Shown: in pieces, positions 1 through 9,219 of the stretch | Position numbering within the stretch: the stretch's first letter is position 1 | Layout of the letters: the number at the start of each line of letters is the position of its first letter | DNA from: Eisenbergiella tayi | GTDB taxonomy: Bacteria; Bacillota; Clostridia; Lachnospirales; Lachnospiraceae | Length of the DNA: 64,000 nt | NCBI RefSeq assembly: GCF_001881565.1 | Contig: NZ_MPDJ01000010.1 | Coordinates: forward strand, 62,001 to 126,000 | Direction of reading: 5' to 3' | The notes under the pieces: generated by a model | Told to the model about the DNA's origin: nothing | Databases searched by the model: none | What the model saw: only the letters and a program-made list of their open reading frames with translations | Made by a program: the position numbers and the translations under genes

Positions 1-954
1 GGCAGGGAGCTCTTCTTCACTTCTTCTGTATACGATATGTACCTCAGCGCCAAGGCGGAGCGCTGTTCTGGCAGCATCCATCGCCACGTTTCCGCCGCCT
101 ACTACGGCAACCTTTTTCCCGCGCATGATAGGCGTTTCGGAATCTTCGCGGAAAGCCTTCATCAGGTTGCTTCTTGTCAGATATTCATTGGCGGAAAATA
201 CACCGTTGGCATTTTCTCCGGGAATTCCCATGAATTTGGGAAGTCCTGCTCCGGAACCGATAAATACTGCGGAAAATCCTTCTTCCGTAAGAAGTTCGTC
301 AATAGTTACCGATTTTCCAACAATAACGTTTGTCTCAATAGTAACTCCCAGAGATTTTACGTTCTCGATTTCCTTCTGAACCACATTCTCCTTGGGAAGA
401 CGGAACTCGGGAATACCATAAACCAAAACACCGCCGGGCTCATGAAGGGCTTCAAAAATAGTAACCTCATAACCCATTTTTGCAAGATCACCCGCACAGG
501 TAAGGCCTGCAGGGCCGGATCCTATAACGGCAACTTTTTTTCCTTTTTTCTCTTTTGCGCCTTCAGGCTTAATGTTATTTTCTGTTGCCCAGTCGGCTAC
601 AAAGCGTTCCAGCTTACCGATGGAGATAGGCTCTCCCTTAATTCCCCTGATACATTTTCCCTCACACTGGCTTTCCTGAGGGCATACACGGCCGCACACC
701 GCGGGAAGGGCTGAGGATTCGCTGATCACCTGATAAGCAGCCTCGATATCCCCTTCCTTTACCTTTTCGATAAAACCGGGAATATTGATAGATACGGGAC
801 AGCCCTTAATACACTGCGCATTCTTGCAGTTAATACATCTGACAGCCTCCTCCATCGCCTCTTCTTTATTGTAACCCAGGCACACCTCTTCAAAGTTGGC
901 AGCCCTGACCTTTGCATCCTGTTCCCTTACAGGTACTTTATTTAAAACGTCCAT
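1..954 (-). CDS. nfnB: NADPH-dependent glutamate synthase small-subunit-like / NfnB flavoprotein (3' part outside window)
   Basis: The reading frame is open from position 954 to the left edge (318 codons), so the C-terminal part is missing. The N-terminus carries two cysteine clusters (CINCKNAQCIKGCP and CGRVCPQESQCEGKC) typical of the 4Fe-4S domain of GltD/NfnB proteins. Then comes a first dinucleotide fold (VAVIGSGPAGLTCAGDLAKM) and a second one starting near residue 290 (VAVVGGGNVAMDAARTALRL). The family either makes glutamate or, when paired with an NfnA subunit, catalyses electron-bifurcating transfer between NADH, ferredoxin and NADP. The nfnA-like gene 48 bp upstream favours the transhydrogenase role (inference). 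ATG at 954 was chosen because GGAGG lies 6 nt ahead; the ATG at 960 abuts that site. Confidence 0.88.
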   Translation of the reverse strand, partial: MDVLNKVPVREQDAKVRAANFEEVCLGYNKEEAMEEAVRCINCKNAQCIKGCPVSINIPGFIEKVKEGDIEAAYQVISESSALPAVCGRVCPQESQCEGKCIRGIKGEPISIGKLERFVADWATENNIKPEGAKEKKGKKVAVIGSGPAGLTCAGDLAKMGYEVTIFEALHEPGGVLVYGIPEFRLPKENVVQKEIENVKSLGVTIETNVIVGKSVTIDELLTEEGFSAVFIGSGAGLPKFMGIPGENANGVFSANEYLTRSNLMKAFREDSETPIMRGKKVAVVGGGNVAMDAARTALRLGAEVHIVYRRSEEELPA

Positions 955-1002
955 AATCATCCTCCATTTTGTCAATCAACTCGTAATTGCATTGCATTTC
1001 AT

Positions 1003-1887
1003 TCAGCCTGCACAATTTCCGCATCCGCCGTGATGGGTTGCTCCTTCTTTGGCTTTCAGGAAAGCCCTGCCTTCTTCTGTCTTATAAATCTGCTGGCGTT
1101 TCATGGCTTCATCAAAATTGACTTTATGTCCGTCAAATTCAGGGCCGTCCACACAGGCAAATTTCACTTCACCGCCTACTGTTACACGACAGGCGCCGCA
1201 CATACCCGTACCGTCCACCATAATGGGGTTCAGACTGACAACTGTGGGGATATTCAGTGTTTCAGTCATTTTACAGGTAAATTTCATCATGATCATGGGA
1301 CCGATGGCAATACATACATCATAGGTTTTGCCTTCCTTTTCCACGAGATCCTGGATTGTCTGGGTAACCATACCGCTTCTTCCATAGGATCCGTCGTCCG
1401 TGGTCACATAAAGATTACCAGCTACGGCCTTCATTTCCTCTTCCAGTATAAGAAGATCCTTTGTTTTGGCGCCTACGATAACATCCGCTGCGATTCCGTG
1501 CTCATGCAGCCATTTTACCTGGGGATATACGGGAGCCGTACCCACACCGCCTGCTACAAAGAGGATCTTTTTACGGGACAGTGTTTCCAAATCCTCTTCC
1601 ACAAGTTCAGAAGGACGTCCCAAAGGACCTACCACATCATGGAAAGCATCCCCAGCCTTCAGGGAGGACATTTCAAGGGTTCCTGCTCCAACAATCTGGA
1701 AAACGATAGTAATCGTTCCCGCTTCTCTGTCATAATCGCAGATTGTAAGCGGAATTCTTTCCGCATCCGCATCCTTTCTTACGATTACAAACTGTCCTGG
1801 TTCACAGGATTTTGCAACCCTTTTCGCTTCCACTACCATCAGAAAAATGTTCGTGGTCAGTTCTCTTGCCTGTAAAATCTGATACAT
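1003..1887 (-). CDS. nfnA: Ferredoxin-NADP reductase subunit alpha, NfnA-like (sulfide/dihydroorotate dehydrogenase-type FAD/NAD-binding)
   Basis: A 294-residue flavoprotein of the PyrK/NfnA family. It has an N-terminal FAD-binding barrel, an NAD-binding half with the glycine-rich VAGGVGTAPVYPQ stretch near residue 112, and a C-terminal 2Fe-2S region (GMCGACRVTVGG, followed by a further Cys in KFACVDG). The tail ends in a small cysteine/histidine-rich patch (HHGGCGNCAG). It most likely forms the NADH-binding partner of the flavoprotein encoded immediately downstream, giving the NfnAB transhydrogenase that balances NADH, NADPH and reduced ferredoxin in clostridia. The order nfnA-nfnB with a 48-bp gap suggests cotranscription. 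GGAGGG precedes the ATG at 1887. A role with sulfide or glutamate synthase chemistry cannot be excluded from sequence alone. Confidence 0.88.
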   Translation of the reverse strand: MYQILQARELTTNIFLMVVEAKRVAKSCEPGQFVIVRKDADAERIPLTICDYDREAGTITIVFQIVGAGTLEMSSLKAGDAFHDVVGPLGRPSELVEEDLETLSRKKILFVAGGVGTAPVYPQVKWLHEHGIAADVIVGAKTKDLLILEEEMKAVAGNLYVTTDDGSYGRSGMVTQTIQDLVEKEGKTYDVCIAIGPMIMMKFTCKMTETLNIPTVVSLNPIMVDGTGMCGACRVTVGGEVKFACVDGPEFDGHKVNFDEAMKRQQIYKTEEGRAFLKAKEGATHHGGCGNCAG

Positions 1888-1930
1888 TTTTTCCCTCCAT
1901 CTGCATTTGTTTATTTATGCCTTATAATAG

Positions 1931-3547
1931 TTACTCCTCCGGAAGGTTTGTTCCGGAATTTATATCTTGCAGCGTCAATGTGGGCCAAGGTTCCTTGCGC
2001 GTTTCCTGTCCCTCATCACCTCCGGAATCAGGCAGAGTCTGTGAATCGTCTGCCTTAATACCTGACGCCGAAGCTTCTTTAACAGCCTGTACAGCTTTAT
2101 AACACAACCCATCCATGATGCTCACCACATAATCTGTGCCGGTACCGGCACGGTTTCCCGCATCATCTTCGTAATATTCCCGGTAAAGATAATAATCCGT
2201 TCCGTCGATGGTCACCGCGTATTTATAACCGTAAACATTGTGACCGGTTCCCGTCTTTACGCTTCCGCCCATATTCTGGATAATTCCCGCATTTACTAAT
2301 TCAAAAAGAAGCTTGTTCCTTGCAGCTTCTATGCTCAGAGACGCATGCAGGTTCAGCGAATATTTCACCTGTGTTTCTTCTCCCGCCACCCCTGAAGCAC
2401 TGTAGCAGACAAAACGGAAGGTGTTTACACCCACGGGCATGGGAAACGGCCCGGTATACTGCGTGCTGTCCGCCGTAGGAAGCGTTCCGTCTGTAGTATA
2501 GTAAACTGTATAATCCTCCTGGGCTTCCACCGTTATTAAGGCAGGACGGGTATATTCCCCTTCCTCCGGGGCAACAAGAGGAGCCTCCGGTACGGTCACA
2601 TCCACATAATAATATTCACTGGCTTCCTCGCTCTTTACATCATAAGCGTTGATGAATACCGCCCGGATATCATACTGCCCGGATTCCAGGAAAATAGGGG
2701 AGGAATATACCAGGCTGTTTTCATCCGGCACACTCCCATCCGTTGTATAATAAATGGTTCCCTTCGTATTGGCAATAATTTTCACGGACAGCGTTTCATT
2801 ATAAACACCGCCTTTATAAGAAAACTCAGGGGGCTTGGCTATATAAGCCGGATACTGATTTACAATCTGTTCATTTCCGCAGGAAAGAAGCAGTTCATTA
2901 ATTATATCATATTCTTTTCTGCTCTCATATATGGATATCAGCCGTTTATAGGCCGCCTCGTTACTGTTATCCATCTCAATTATTGTATAGCAGAGAGATA
3001 TGGTATCCTCTTCATTTCCGGCCGCATAAGTACAGCCGGCCAGCCGAAGCAGATAATCCACATTGTCCGGTTCCAGTTCCACCGCTCTTTGTGCATAGGC
3101 ACAGGCCTTCACGTAATCTTTTTTATCTATGTATTCCATCGCCTTATTATACTGATAATCTGCGCTGAAATGCCTGACCCCCGCCACCGCAGAGCCTCCG
3201 GCCCCAAAGACCAGCAGCAGAAGGATGATTACCGTAACAATTCTCCGCTGTATAGACAAAGACAGAAAACGCTTTTTTATACGCCGGATTTTTCCTTTCA
3301 GGAAGGGTTCTGTCCCGGGAGCCTTCATGGAACCTCCGGCATCCTTGGGCCGCGCGGATTCCATCCTGTCGGACAGAATTTCATCCATGGGAAAATCCTC
3401 TTCCACGGAGAAGGTTTCCGTGGAAAAGGTTTCCATGTTCATCTCCATTTCCGGTTCAAAATCCTGAACAATCCGGATTTCTTCCCCGCAATGTTCGCAG
3501 AACAGCATTCCGTCCTTAAGTTCATTTCCACATCTGGGACATTTCAT
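1931..3547 (-). CDS. Zinc-ribbon membrane protein with TPR-like region and chitobiase/beta-hexosaminidase C-terminal repeats
   Basis: 538 residues. The start MKCPRCGNELKDG with C3, C6, C17 and C20 (CPRCG/CEHCG) is a zinc ribbon. An acidic linker, a basic patch and one membrane segment (IVTVIILLLLVFGAGG, about residues 103-125) follow. The outside part begins with TPR-like helices (about 130-225). Next are two copies of the CHB_HEX_C_1 type motif, YYTTDGSVPDENS and YYTTDGTLPTADS, then a C-terminal domain of unknown type. The topology would place the zinc ribbon in the cytoplasm and the repeats outside. No function is known to me; binding of cell-wall sugar is only a guess. It lies 15 bp after folD and 43 bp before nfnA, in what looks like one transcription unit. 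GGAAGGG precedes the start. Confidence 0.75.
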   Translation of the reverse strand: MKCPRCGNELKDGMLFCEHCGEEIRIVQDFEPEMEMNMETFSTETFSVEEDFPMDEILSDRMESARPKDAGGSMKAPGTEPFLKGKIRRIKKRFLSLSIQRRIVTVIILLLLVFGAGGSAVAGVRHFSADYQYNKAMEYIDKKDYVKACAYAQRAVELEPDNVDYLLRLAGCTYAAGNEEDTISLCYTIIEMDNSNEAAYKRLISIYESRKEYDIINELLLSCGNEQIVNQYPAYIAKPPEFSYKGGVYNETLSVKIIANTKGTIYYTTDGSVPDENSLVYSSPIFLESGQYDIRAVFINAYDVKSEEASEYYYVDVTVPEAPLVAPEEGEYTRPALITVEAQEDYTVYYTTDGTLPTADSTQYTGPFPMPVGVNTFRFVCYSASGVAGEETQVKYSLNLHASLSIEAARNKLLFELVNAGIIQNMGGSVKTGTGHNVYGYKYAVTIDGTDYYLYREYYEDDAGNRAGTGTDYVVSIMDGLCYKAVQAVKEASASGIKADDSQTLPDSGGDEGQETRKEPWPTLTLQDINSGTNLPEE

Positions 3548-3562
3548 ATAAAACCCTTCCTG

Positions 3563-4411
3563 TTACTTTCCCTGCAGTTTTACGGATTCCAGACAATTAT
3601 GCATCAGCATGGCAATTGTCATAGGGCCCACACCGCCGGGTACCGGGGTGATGGCTCCCGCCACCTGAGATACATCTTCAAAATCCACATCCCCGCAAAG
3701 CTTATTATTTTCGTCTCGATCCATGCCCACATCAATTACCGCCGCGCCGGGCTTTACATACTCACTGGTGATCATCTTCGCTTTTCCCACAGCAACAACA
3801 AGGATATCGGCTCTTTTAGCCACCGCTTTCAAATCCTGTGTCCGGGAATGCGCTATCGTAACGGTGCCGTTCTCCCGCAGAAGAAGGATGCCCATAGGCT
3901 TGCCCACAATATTGCTGCGGCCGATAACCACACATTCCTTCCCGGCAATTTCAATATCCGAACGCTTCAGAAGCTCGATGATCCCTGCGGGCGTACAGGA
4001 TACAAATCCGGGCTGGCCGATGCACAGCGCACCCACGCTTTGGGGATGGAATCCGTCCACATCCTTCTGCGGGGAAATCGTGCGTATAACCGCGTCTTCA
4101 TCCATATGGGAAGGAAGCGGAAGCTGAACCAGAATACCATTTACATCCTCTCTGGCATTGAGCTCCTCAACCAGGTCAAGAAGCTCCTCCTGTGTGGTTT
4201 CCTCCGGCAGTTCATATGCCAGGGAACGGATTCCCGTATACTCACAGGCTTTCTTTTTATTATTCACATATACGGTGGATGCCTGGTTATTTCCCACCTG
4301 AATCACCGCCAGGGTAACCGTAATTCCCTTTGCCCGCAATTCCTCCACCTTCTGCTTTACTTCATCTTTGATCGCTTTGGAAACGGCCTTGCCGTCTATT
4401 ATCTTTGCCAT
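3563..4411 (-). CDS. folD: Bifunctional methylene-tetrahydrofolate dehydrogenase / methenyl-tetrahydrofolate cyclohydrolase
   Basis: FolD interconverts 5,10-methylene-THF, 5,10-methenyl-THF and 10-formyl-THF in the cytoplasm. The 282-residue product has the usual length. The YVNNKKKACEYTGI stretch holds the catalytic Tyr and Lys (YxxxK), and PGGVGPMTIAML near the end is the second family signature. The NADP-binding fold is at VVIGRSNIVGKPM. I place the start at 4411 (MAKIIDGKAV), where AGGAGG is 9 nt upstream; the frame stays open to 4459 but that extension (MDPKNSHSLTG) is not FolD-like. It follows fhs by 70 bp, pairing the two enzymes that convert formate to methylene-THF. Confidence 0.96.
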   Translation of the reverse strand: MAKIIDGKAVSKAIKDEVKQKVEELRAKGITVTLAVIQVGNNQASTVYVNNKKKACEYTGIRSLAYELPEETTQEELLDLVEELNAREDVNGILVQLPLPSHMDEDAVIRTISPQKDVDGFHPQSVGALCIGQPGFVSCTPAGIIELLKRSDIEIAGKECVVIGRSNIVGKPMGILLLRENGTVTIAHSRTQDLKAVAKRADILVVAVGKAKMITSEYVKPGAAVIDVGMDRDENNKLCGDVDFEDVSQVAGAITPVPGGVGPMTIAMLMHNCLESVKLQGK

Positions 4412-4481
4412 AAAGCATCGCCTCCTGCCTGTCAGACTGTGACTGTTTTTGGGGTCCATACCACAAATACTGTTTATTATC

Positions 4482-6152
4482 TCAGAAAAGACCGGTTATA
4501 CGTCCTTCCTCATTCACATCAATATTAAATGCAGCAGGCGTCTTGGGCAGGCCCGGCATTGTCATGACCGCTCCGGTCAGCACCACCACAAACCCTGCTC
4601 CTGCAGATACATAAGCCTCCCTTACGCTCATTTCAAAGCCCTCAGGCCTTCCGAGCAGATCGGGATTATCAGAAAGAGAATACTGAGTCTTTGCCATACA
4701 TACGGGCAGGCCGCCGAATCCCAGCTCTGTAAGCTTTTTCAGCTGCTTCTGCGCCGCAGGGGAATATACCACGCCATCCGCTCCGTAAATTTCCCGGGAT
4801 ACCGCATTAATCTTTTCCTCAAGACTAAGCTCGTCTGCGTACAAAACATGGAAATGGCTTTCCTTCTTTTCCAGAGTATCCAGAACCTTTTCAGCAAGGG
4901 CGATTCCGCCTTCCCCTCCCTTTTCCCATACCTGGGAAATAGCGAACTCACAGCCCCGTTCCTCACAGAAGCTCTTTACATACGCGATTTCCGCTTCCGT
5001 ATCAGATACAAAAGAATTTAAGGTGACTACCACAGGCACATCATATTTCTGCAGATTTTCAATATGCTTCTCCAGGTTCACAATTCCTTTTTCCAGCGCC
5101 TCAAGATTTTCCGTTCCCAGATCCGCTTTGGCTGCCCCTCCGTTATATTTCAATGCCCTGACCGTAGCCACAAGGACTACTGCGTCGGGTTTCAGCCCGG
5201 ACATCCTGCATTTGATGTCAAAAAACTTTTCAGCTCCCAGATCGGCGCCGAATCCGGCCTCCGTAATTACATAATCAGCCATTTTAAGGGCCGCTTTCGT
5301 AGCCCTGACCGAATTACAGCCATGTGCAATATTGGCAAAAGGGCCTCCATGCACTATGGCAGGGGTATGCTCCAGCGTCTGGATCAGGTTGGGCTTCAGG
5401 GCATCCTTAAGCAGGGCTGCCATAGAACCTACGGCATGGATATCTCCAGCAGTAACCGGTCTTCCGTCAAAGGTATAGGCAACTACCATACGGGAAAGAC
5501 GTTCCTTCAGATCATCCATATCTTCCGCCAGACACAGAACGGCCATAATTTCTGTAGCTACCGTAATGACAAAATGATCCTCTCTCACCGTGCCGTCCAT
5601 TTTGCTGCCCAGGCCGACCACAACATTACGCAGAACCCTGTCATTCATATCCAGGCATCTTTTCCAGACAACCTGTCTGGTGTCAATTCCTAATTCGTTT
5701 CCCTGTTGAATATGATTATCAAGAAGCGCCGCGCATAAATTATTGGCAGAAGTGATTGCATGGAAATCCCCGGTAAAATGAAGATTCAGATCCTCCATAG
5801 GAACTACCTGGGCGTATCCGCCGCCCGCAGCTCCTCCCTTAATCCCAAAGCAAGGGCCTAAAGACGGCTCACGCAGAGCTATCACGGCTTTTTTTCCCAA
5901 TTTCCCGAAGGCCTCGCCCAGCCCTACGCTGGTAGTCGTTTTTCCTTCCCCTGCAGGAGTGGGGTTAATCGCAGTTACAAGAACCAGCTTGCCATTCGGC
6001 CTGTCCTGTATACTGTCTATGAATTCATCGGAAATCTTGGCCTTATACTTTCCGTAGAGTTCCAGATCATCCTCCTTTATCCCCAGCTTTTCCGCAACCC
6101 GCACTATGGGCTCCATAACCGCTTCCTGTGCAATTTCAATATCCGTCTTCAT
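4482..6152 (-). CDS. fhs: Formate-tetrahydrofolate ligase
   Basis: This enzyme uses ATP to join formate to tetrahydrofolate, giving 10-formyl-THF for purine synthesis or, in acetogens, for the methyl branch of the Wood-Ljungdahl pathway. 556 residues is the normal length. The P-loop TPAGEGKTTTSVGLGEAF lies near residue 66 and EPSLGPCFGIKGGAAGGG near residue 95, both diagnostic. AGGAGG stands 6 nt ahead of the ATG. ftsK ends 16 bp upstream and folD begins 70 bp downstream. No CO dehydrogenase/acetyl-CoA synthase genes are in the window, so the neighbourhood alone does not show that the organism is an acetogen. Confidence 0.97.
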   Translation of the reverse strand: MKTDIEIAQEAVMEPIVRVAEKLGIKEDDLELYGKYKAKISDEFIDSIQDRPNGKLVLVTAINPTPAGEGKTTTSVGLGEAFGKLGKKAVIALREPSLGPCFGIKGGAAGGGYAQVVPMEDLNLHFTGDFHAITSANNLCAALLDNHIQQGNELGIDTRQVVWKRCLDMNDRVLRNVVVGLGSKMDGTVREDHFVITVATEIMAVLCLAEDMDDLKERLSRMVVAYTFDGRPVTAGDIHAVGSMAALLKDALKPNLIQTLEHTPAIVHGGPFANIAHGCNSVRATKAALKMADYVITEAGFGADLGAEKFFDIKCRMSGLKPDAVVLVATVRALKYNGGAAKADLGTENLEALEKGIVNLEKHIENLQKYDVPVVVTLNSFVSDTEAEIAYVKSFCEERGCEFAISQVWEKGGEGGIALAEKVLDTLEKKESHFHVLYADELSLEEKINAVSREIYGADGVVYSPAAQKQLKKLTELGFGGLPVCMAKTQYSLSDNPDLLGRPEGFEMSVREAYVSAGAGFVVVLTGAVMTMPGLPKTPAAFNIDVNEEGRITGLF

Positions 6153-6168
6153 TCGTTTCCTCCTAAGC

Positions 6169-9132
6169 TTAAAGAGATTCCTCTATGTATTGTTCAAACT
6201 GCTCCGGACTCATCAATACTTTTCTGGGCTTGGTGCCTTCCTCTTCTCCTACCACACCGGCTTCCGCCAGCTGGTCCATGATGCGCGCCGCACGGTTAAA
6301 CCCGATTTTAAAAACTCTCTGCAGCATCCCGATAGAAGCCTTGTCCTTGTCGATAATAAACTTCCCGGCTTCTTCAAAGTAGGCATCCCTTTCCGGTCCG
6401 CCTCCTCCGGAAACACCGCCGACGCCTCCGCCTGCGGATTCCATGGTTTTCACCTTCTCCACGATCTGATCATCATAGACATTCCCGATAACCTGGTTTT
6501 TCAGGAAATCAACCACATCGGAGACTTCCCCGTCCGAAACAAAAGCTCCCTGTATTCTTGCGGGTTTGGAATAACCCTGGGGATAAAAGAGCATATCACC
6601 CTTTCCCAAAAGCTTTTCAGCACCGTTCATATCCAATATGGTCCTGGAATCCACGCCGCTGGATACGGCAAACGCCACACGGCTCGGCATATTGGCCTTA
6701 ATCAGGCCTGTAATAACATCCACCGACGGACGCTGCGTTGCTATGATCAGATGGATTCCGGCAGCTCTTGCAAGCTGTGCCAGACGGCAGATGGATTCCT
6801 CCACCTCTCCAGGGGAAACCATCATCAAATCAGCCAGCTCGTCCACAATAATAACGATCTGCGGAAGCTTGTCAGGCGCCGTCGGATCCCCTTTCGCCCT
6901 CTGTTCTTCCACCTTTTTATTGTAGCCCTTCAAATCTCTGACGTTGTGATCCGCAAACTTCTGATAGCGATCCGTCATTTCGGCCACACCCCAGTGCAGA
7001 GCGGCCGACGCCTGCTTGGGATCCGTAACCACCGGAATCAGCAGATGGGGAATACCGTTATAAACACTCAGCTCCACCACCTTCGGGTCAACCAGGATCA
7101 GCTTTACCTCATCGGGCCTGGCTTTATATAAAATACTCATAATCAGGGTATTGATACATACAGATTTACCGGAACCGGTAGAACCGGCTATCAGCATATG
7201 GGGCATTTTGGCAATATCCGATACCACTACCTTTCCTCCGATATCCTTGCCCACTGCAAAAGACAGCTTGGAAGGGAAATCACGGAACTCCTTGCTCTCC
7301 ATCAGCTCCCTGAGGGCTACCATGGTGTTTTCCTTGTTGGGAACTTCAATGCCGATTGCTGCTTTCCCGGGAATAGGGGCTTCAATACGAATATCCATAG
7401 CGGCAAGATTCAGCTTGATATCATCTGCGAGTCCTAATATCTTGCTCACCTTTACACCCTGTTCCGGCTGCAGCTCATACCGGGTGACCGAAGGACCCTG
7501 GCTGATATCCGTAATCATCACCTTTACGCCAAAGGTAGCTAGTGTCTGCTGCAGCTTAGCCGCCGTATTTTTTAATTCCTTTACACCGTCTCCCGTATTT
7601 TTGCTTCCCGGTTTTTGAAGAAGGCTGAGGGGAGGGAAATGATAGGGCCTTTCCTTTTTAGGAGCCTCCGTATGAGTAACTGCGGCGGCGCCTTCCTTGC
7701 GCATTTCATCCATTTCCGCCTGCCCTGCAGGCTTACCGGTATCATACGCACCCGGAGCTTTCCCCCCTGCAAAACGATCTCTTCCTTCCGGCAGACTTGC
7801 TTTGGGCCGTTCCATACCGGCGGCAGGCGCCATGGCTTCCTGCAGAAGAGGTTCCCCGGAATCCGGTTCTTCCCAGGGAAGGATTTCCTGCTCCGGAACC
7901 TGATCATACAATTCCCCGCCGGAAGGTTCTTCTTTGTCAGGCAACGGCGCGTCAAAAATCGTACTGCGCGCCTCACCCGCAGGCTTGACGGTTATATGTA
8001 TGGGTGAAACCTCCTTCATATCGCTGAACACATCAGAATTCCGATAGGTCTGCGCGAGAGGATCCGGATCCGGCGCTGTTTCCGCCGGCATACCTTCTCC
8101 GAATTTATCATTTTCCTCCAGAGTCATCTGTGAAGCCGTATGTATCTGTATCCGGTCAAAATCGATGATATTGTCTGCCTTGGGAGCCACTTTGACAGCT
8201 TCCTTCTTTTCCGCAGCCAAATCCTCTACTGTAATCTCATGAATATCATTTCTCGTACGCGCCGGCAATTCTTCCGCCTGGCCGCCGCTCTGTCCTGCCA
8301 GTGTGGTATCTATCATGACACCGGAAACCCTCTTGTCCATCCGAAGGATTTTTTCCGCGTCTTTCCTGGCTTTTTCTTCTTCTCTGAGCCGGTATTCCTC
8401 TTCCCTTCTGGCTTCCAGCTCTTCTTTCCTTTTCTGTGCCCTTTCCTTCCGGACTCTCGTTTCTTCCCGGGCTGATTCGTAAACCTTGCGCCCGCCGACC
8501 TTGACTCCGCTTACAAAGGATTTTTCCGTTATAACTACCAGGCAAATGATTGCCAGCACAATAACAAGGAGCACCGCGCCCACCATTCCCATGAAATGAT
8601 TGAGCAGATAAGCGAGAGACCCGGCCAGAACACCGCCGCCCGCCTTGGAATCCGCGCTTACGGTATACAAAAGCTCCACGGAATATTTTTCCATGGAGGG
8701 AACCTGTCCGCCAATAAGCTCCAGAACCACACCGATTAAAAGTATCAAAAGAACAGCCGCCGCAATTTTAAATGCAGCGAACATATTCCCCTTATTGGAA
8801 ATTCCAAAAGCAATACCGAGAAAAATAAGAACGGGGACCACATAAGCCATCATGCCGAAAATACCGAACATCACATGGCTGACGGCGTTGCCGACGGGAC
8901 CGATAATACCAAAATTACATAAAAAGAGCAGAATACTTAACGCAAATACACCAATCAGAATAATCTCATTGGTGATTGCGCTTTCTTCTTCTGTTCGTAT
9001 TGTCTGCTGACTTCTGCTCTTTGAATTTGTCTTACTGGTTTTGCTCTTATTATTGGAACTGCTTCTCGTTCTGGAAGAAGATGAAGTATTCTTTTTACCT
9101 GCGCCTGACCTGCTTCCTGAAGTTGATGCCAT
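6169..9132 (-). CDS. ftsK: DNA translocase FtsK/SpoIIIE
   Basis: A 987-residue septal DNA pump that moves chromosome DNA across the closing division or sporulation septum. The N-terminal 50 residues are Ser/Lys-rich. Four or so membrane segments follow (about residues 52-200), then a charged, proline-containing linker of around 350 residues. The motor domain has Walker A (AGSTGSGKSVCINTL, near residue 650) and Walker B (IVIIVDELADLMM). The C-terminal winged-helix gamma domain (FKIGFNRAARIMDQL) recognises orienting DNA sequences. A glycine-rich hinge (GGGVGGVSGGGG) precedes it. It is longer than B. subtilis SpoIIIE mainly through the linker. GGAGG lies upstream of the ATG; the tepA-like gene ends 87 bp before it, an order common in clostridia. 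Confidence 0.96.
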   Translation of the reverse strand: MASTSGSRSGAGKKNTSSSSRTRSSSNNKSKTSKTNSKSRSQQTIRTEEESAITNEIILIGVFALSILLFLCNFGIIGPVGNAVSHVMFGIFGMMAYVVPVLIFLGIAFGISNKGNMFAAFKIAAAVLLILLIGVVLELIGGQVPSMEKYSVELLYTVSADSKAGGGVLAGSLAYLLNHFMGMVGAVLLVIVLAIICLVVITEKSFVSGVKVGGRKVYESAREETRVRKERAQKRKEELEARREEEYRLREEEKARKDAEKILRMDKRVSGVMIDTTLAGQSGGQAEELPARTRNDIHEITVEDLAAEKKEAVKVAPKADNIIDFDRIQIHTASQMTLEENDKFGEGMPAETAPDPDPLAQTYRNSDVFSDMKEVSPIHITVKPAGEARSTIFDAPLPDKEEPSGGELYDQVPEQEILPWEEPDSGEPLLQEAMAPAAGMERPKASLPEGRDRFAGGKAPGAYDTGKPAGQAEMDEMRKEGAAAVTHTEAPKKERPYHFPPLSLLQKPGSKNTGDGVKELKNTAAKLQQTLATFGVKVMITDISQGPSVTRYELQPEQGVKVSKILGLADDIKLNLAAMDIRIEAPIPGKAAIGIEVPNKENTMVALRELMESKEFRDFPSKLSFAVGKDIGGKVVVSDIAKMPHMLIAGSTGSGKSVCINTLIMSILYKARPDEVKLILVDPKVVELSVYNGIPHLLIPVVTDPKQASAALHWGVAEMTDRYQKFADHNVRDLKGYNKKVEEQRAKGDPTAPDKLPQIVIIVDELADLMMVSPGEVEESICRLAQLARAAGIHLIIATQRPSVDVITGLIKANMPSRVAFAVSSGVDSRTILDMNGAEKLLGKGDMLFYPQGYSKPARIQGAFVSDGEVSDVVDFLKNQVIGNVYDDQIVEKVKTMESAGGGVGGVSGGGGPERDAYFEEAGKFIIDKDKASIGMLQRVFKIGFNRAARIMDQLAEAGVVGEEEGTKPRKVLMSPEQFEQYIEESL

Positions 9133-9219
9133 TTTAAACCGCCTCCAAAATCTGTAAAACTACAGACTAAATCTAAATTAGTATACCACGAAATAGTTCC
9201 CTTGTCATCCTTAAATATT

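Noticed and set aside
3089..4528. 479-codon plus-strand frame
   Set aside because: Antisense to folD and the zinc-ribbon gene, both of which have clear family signatures; the antisense product has none.
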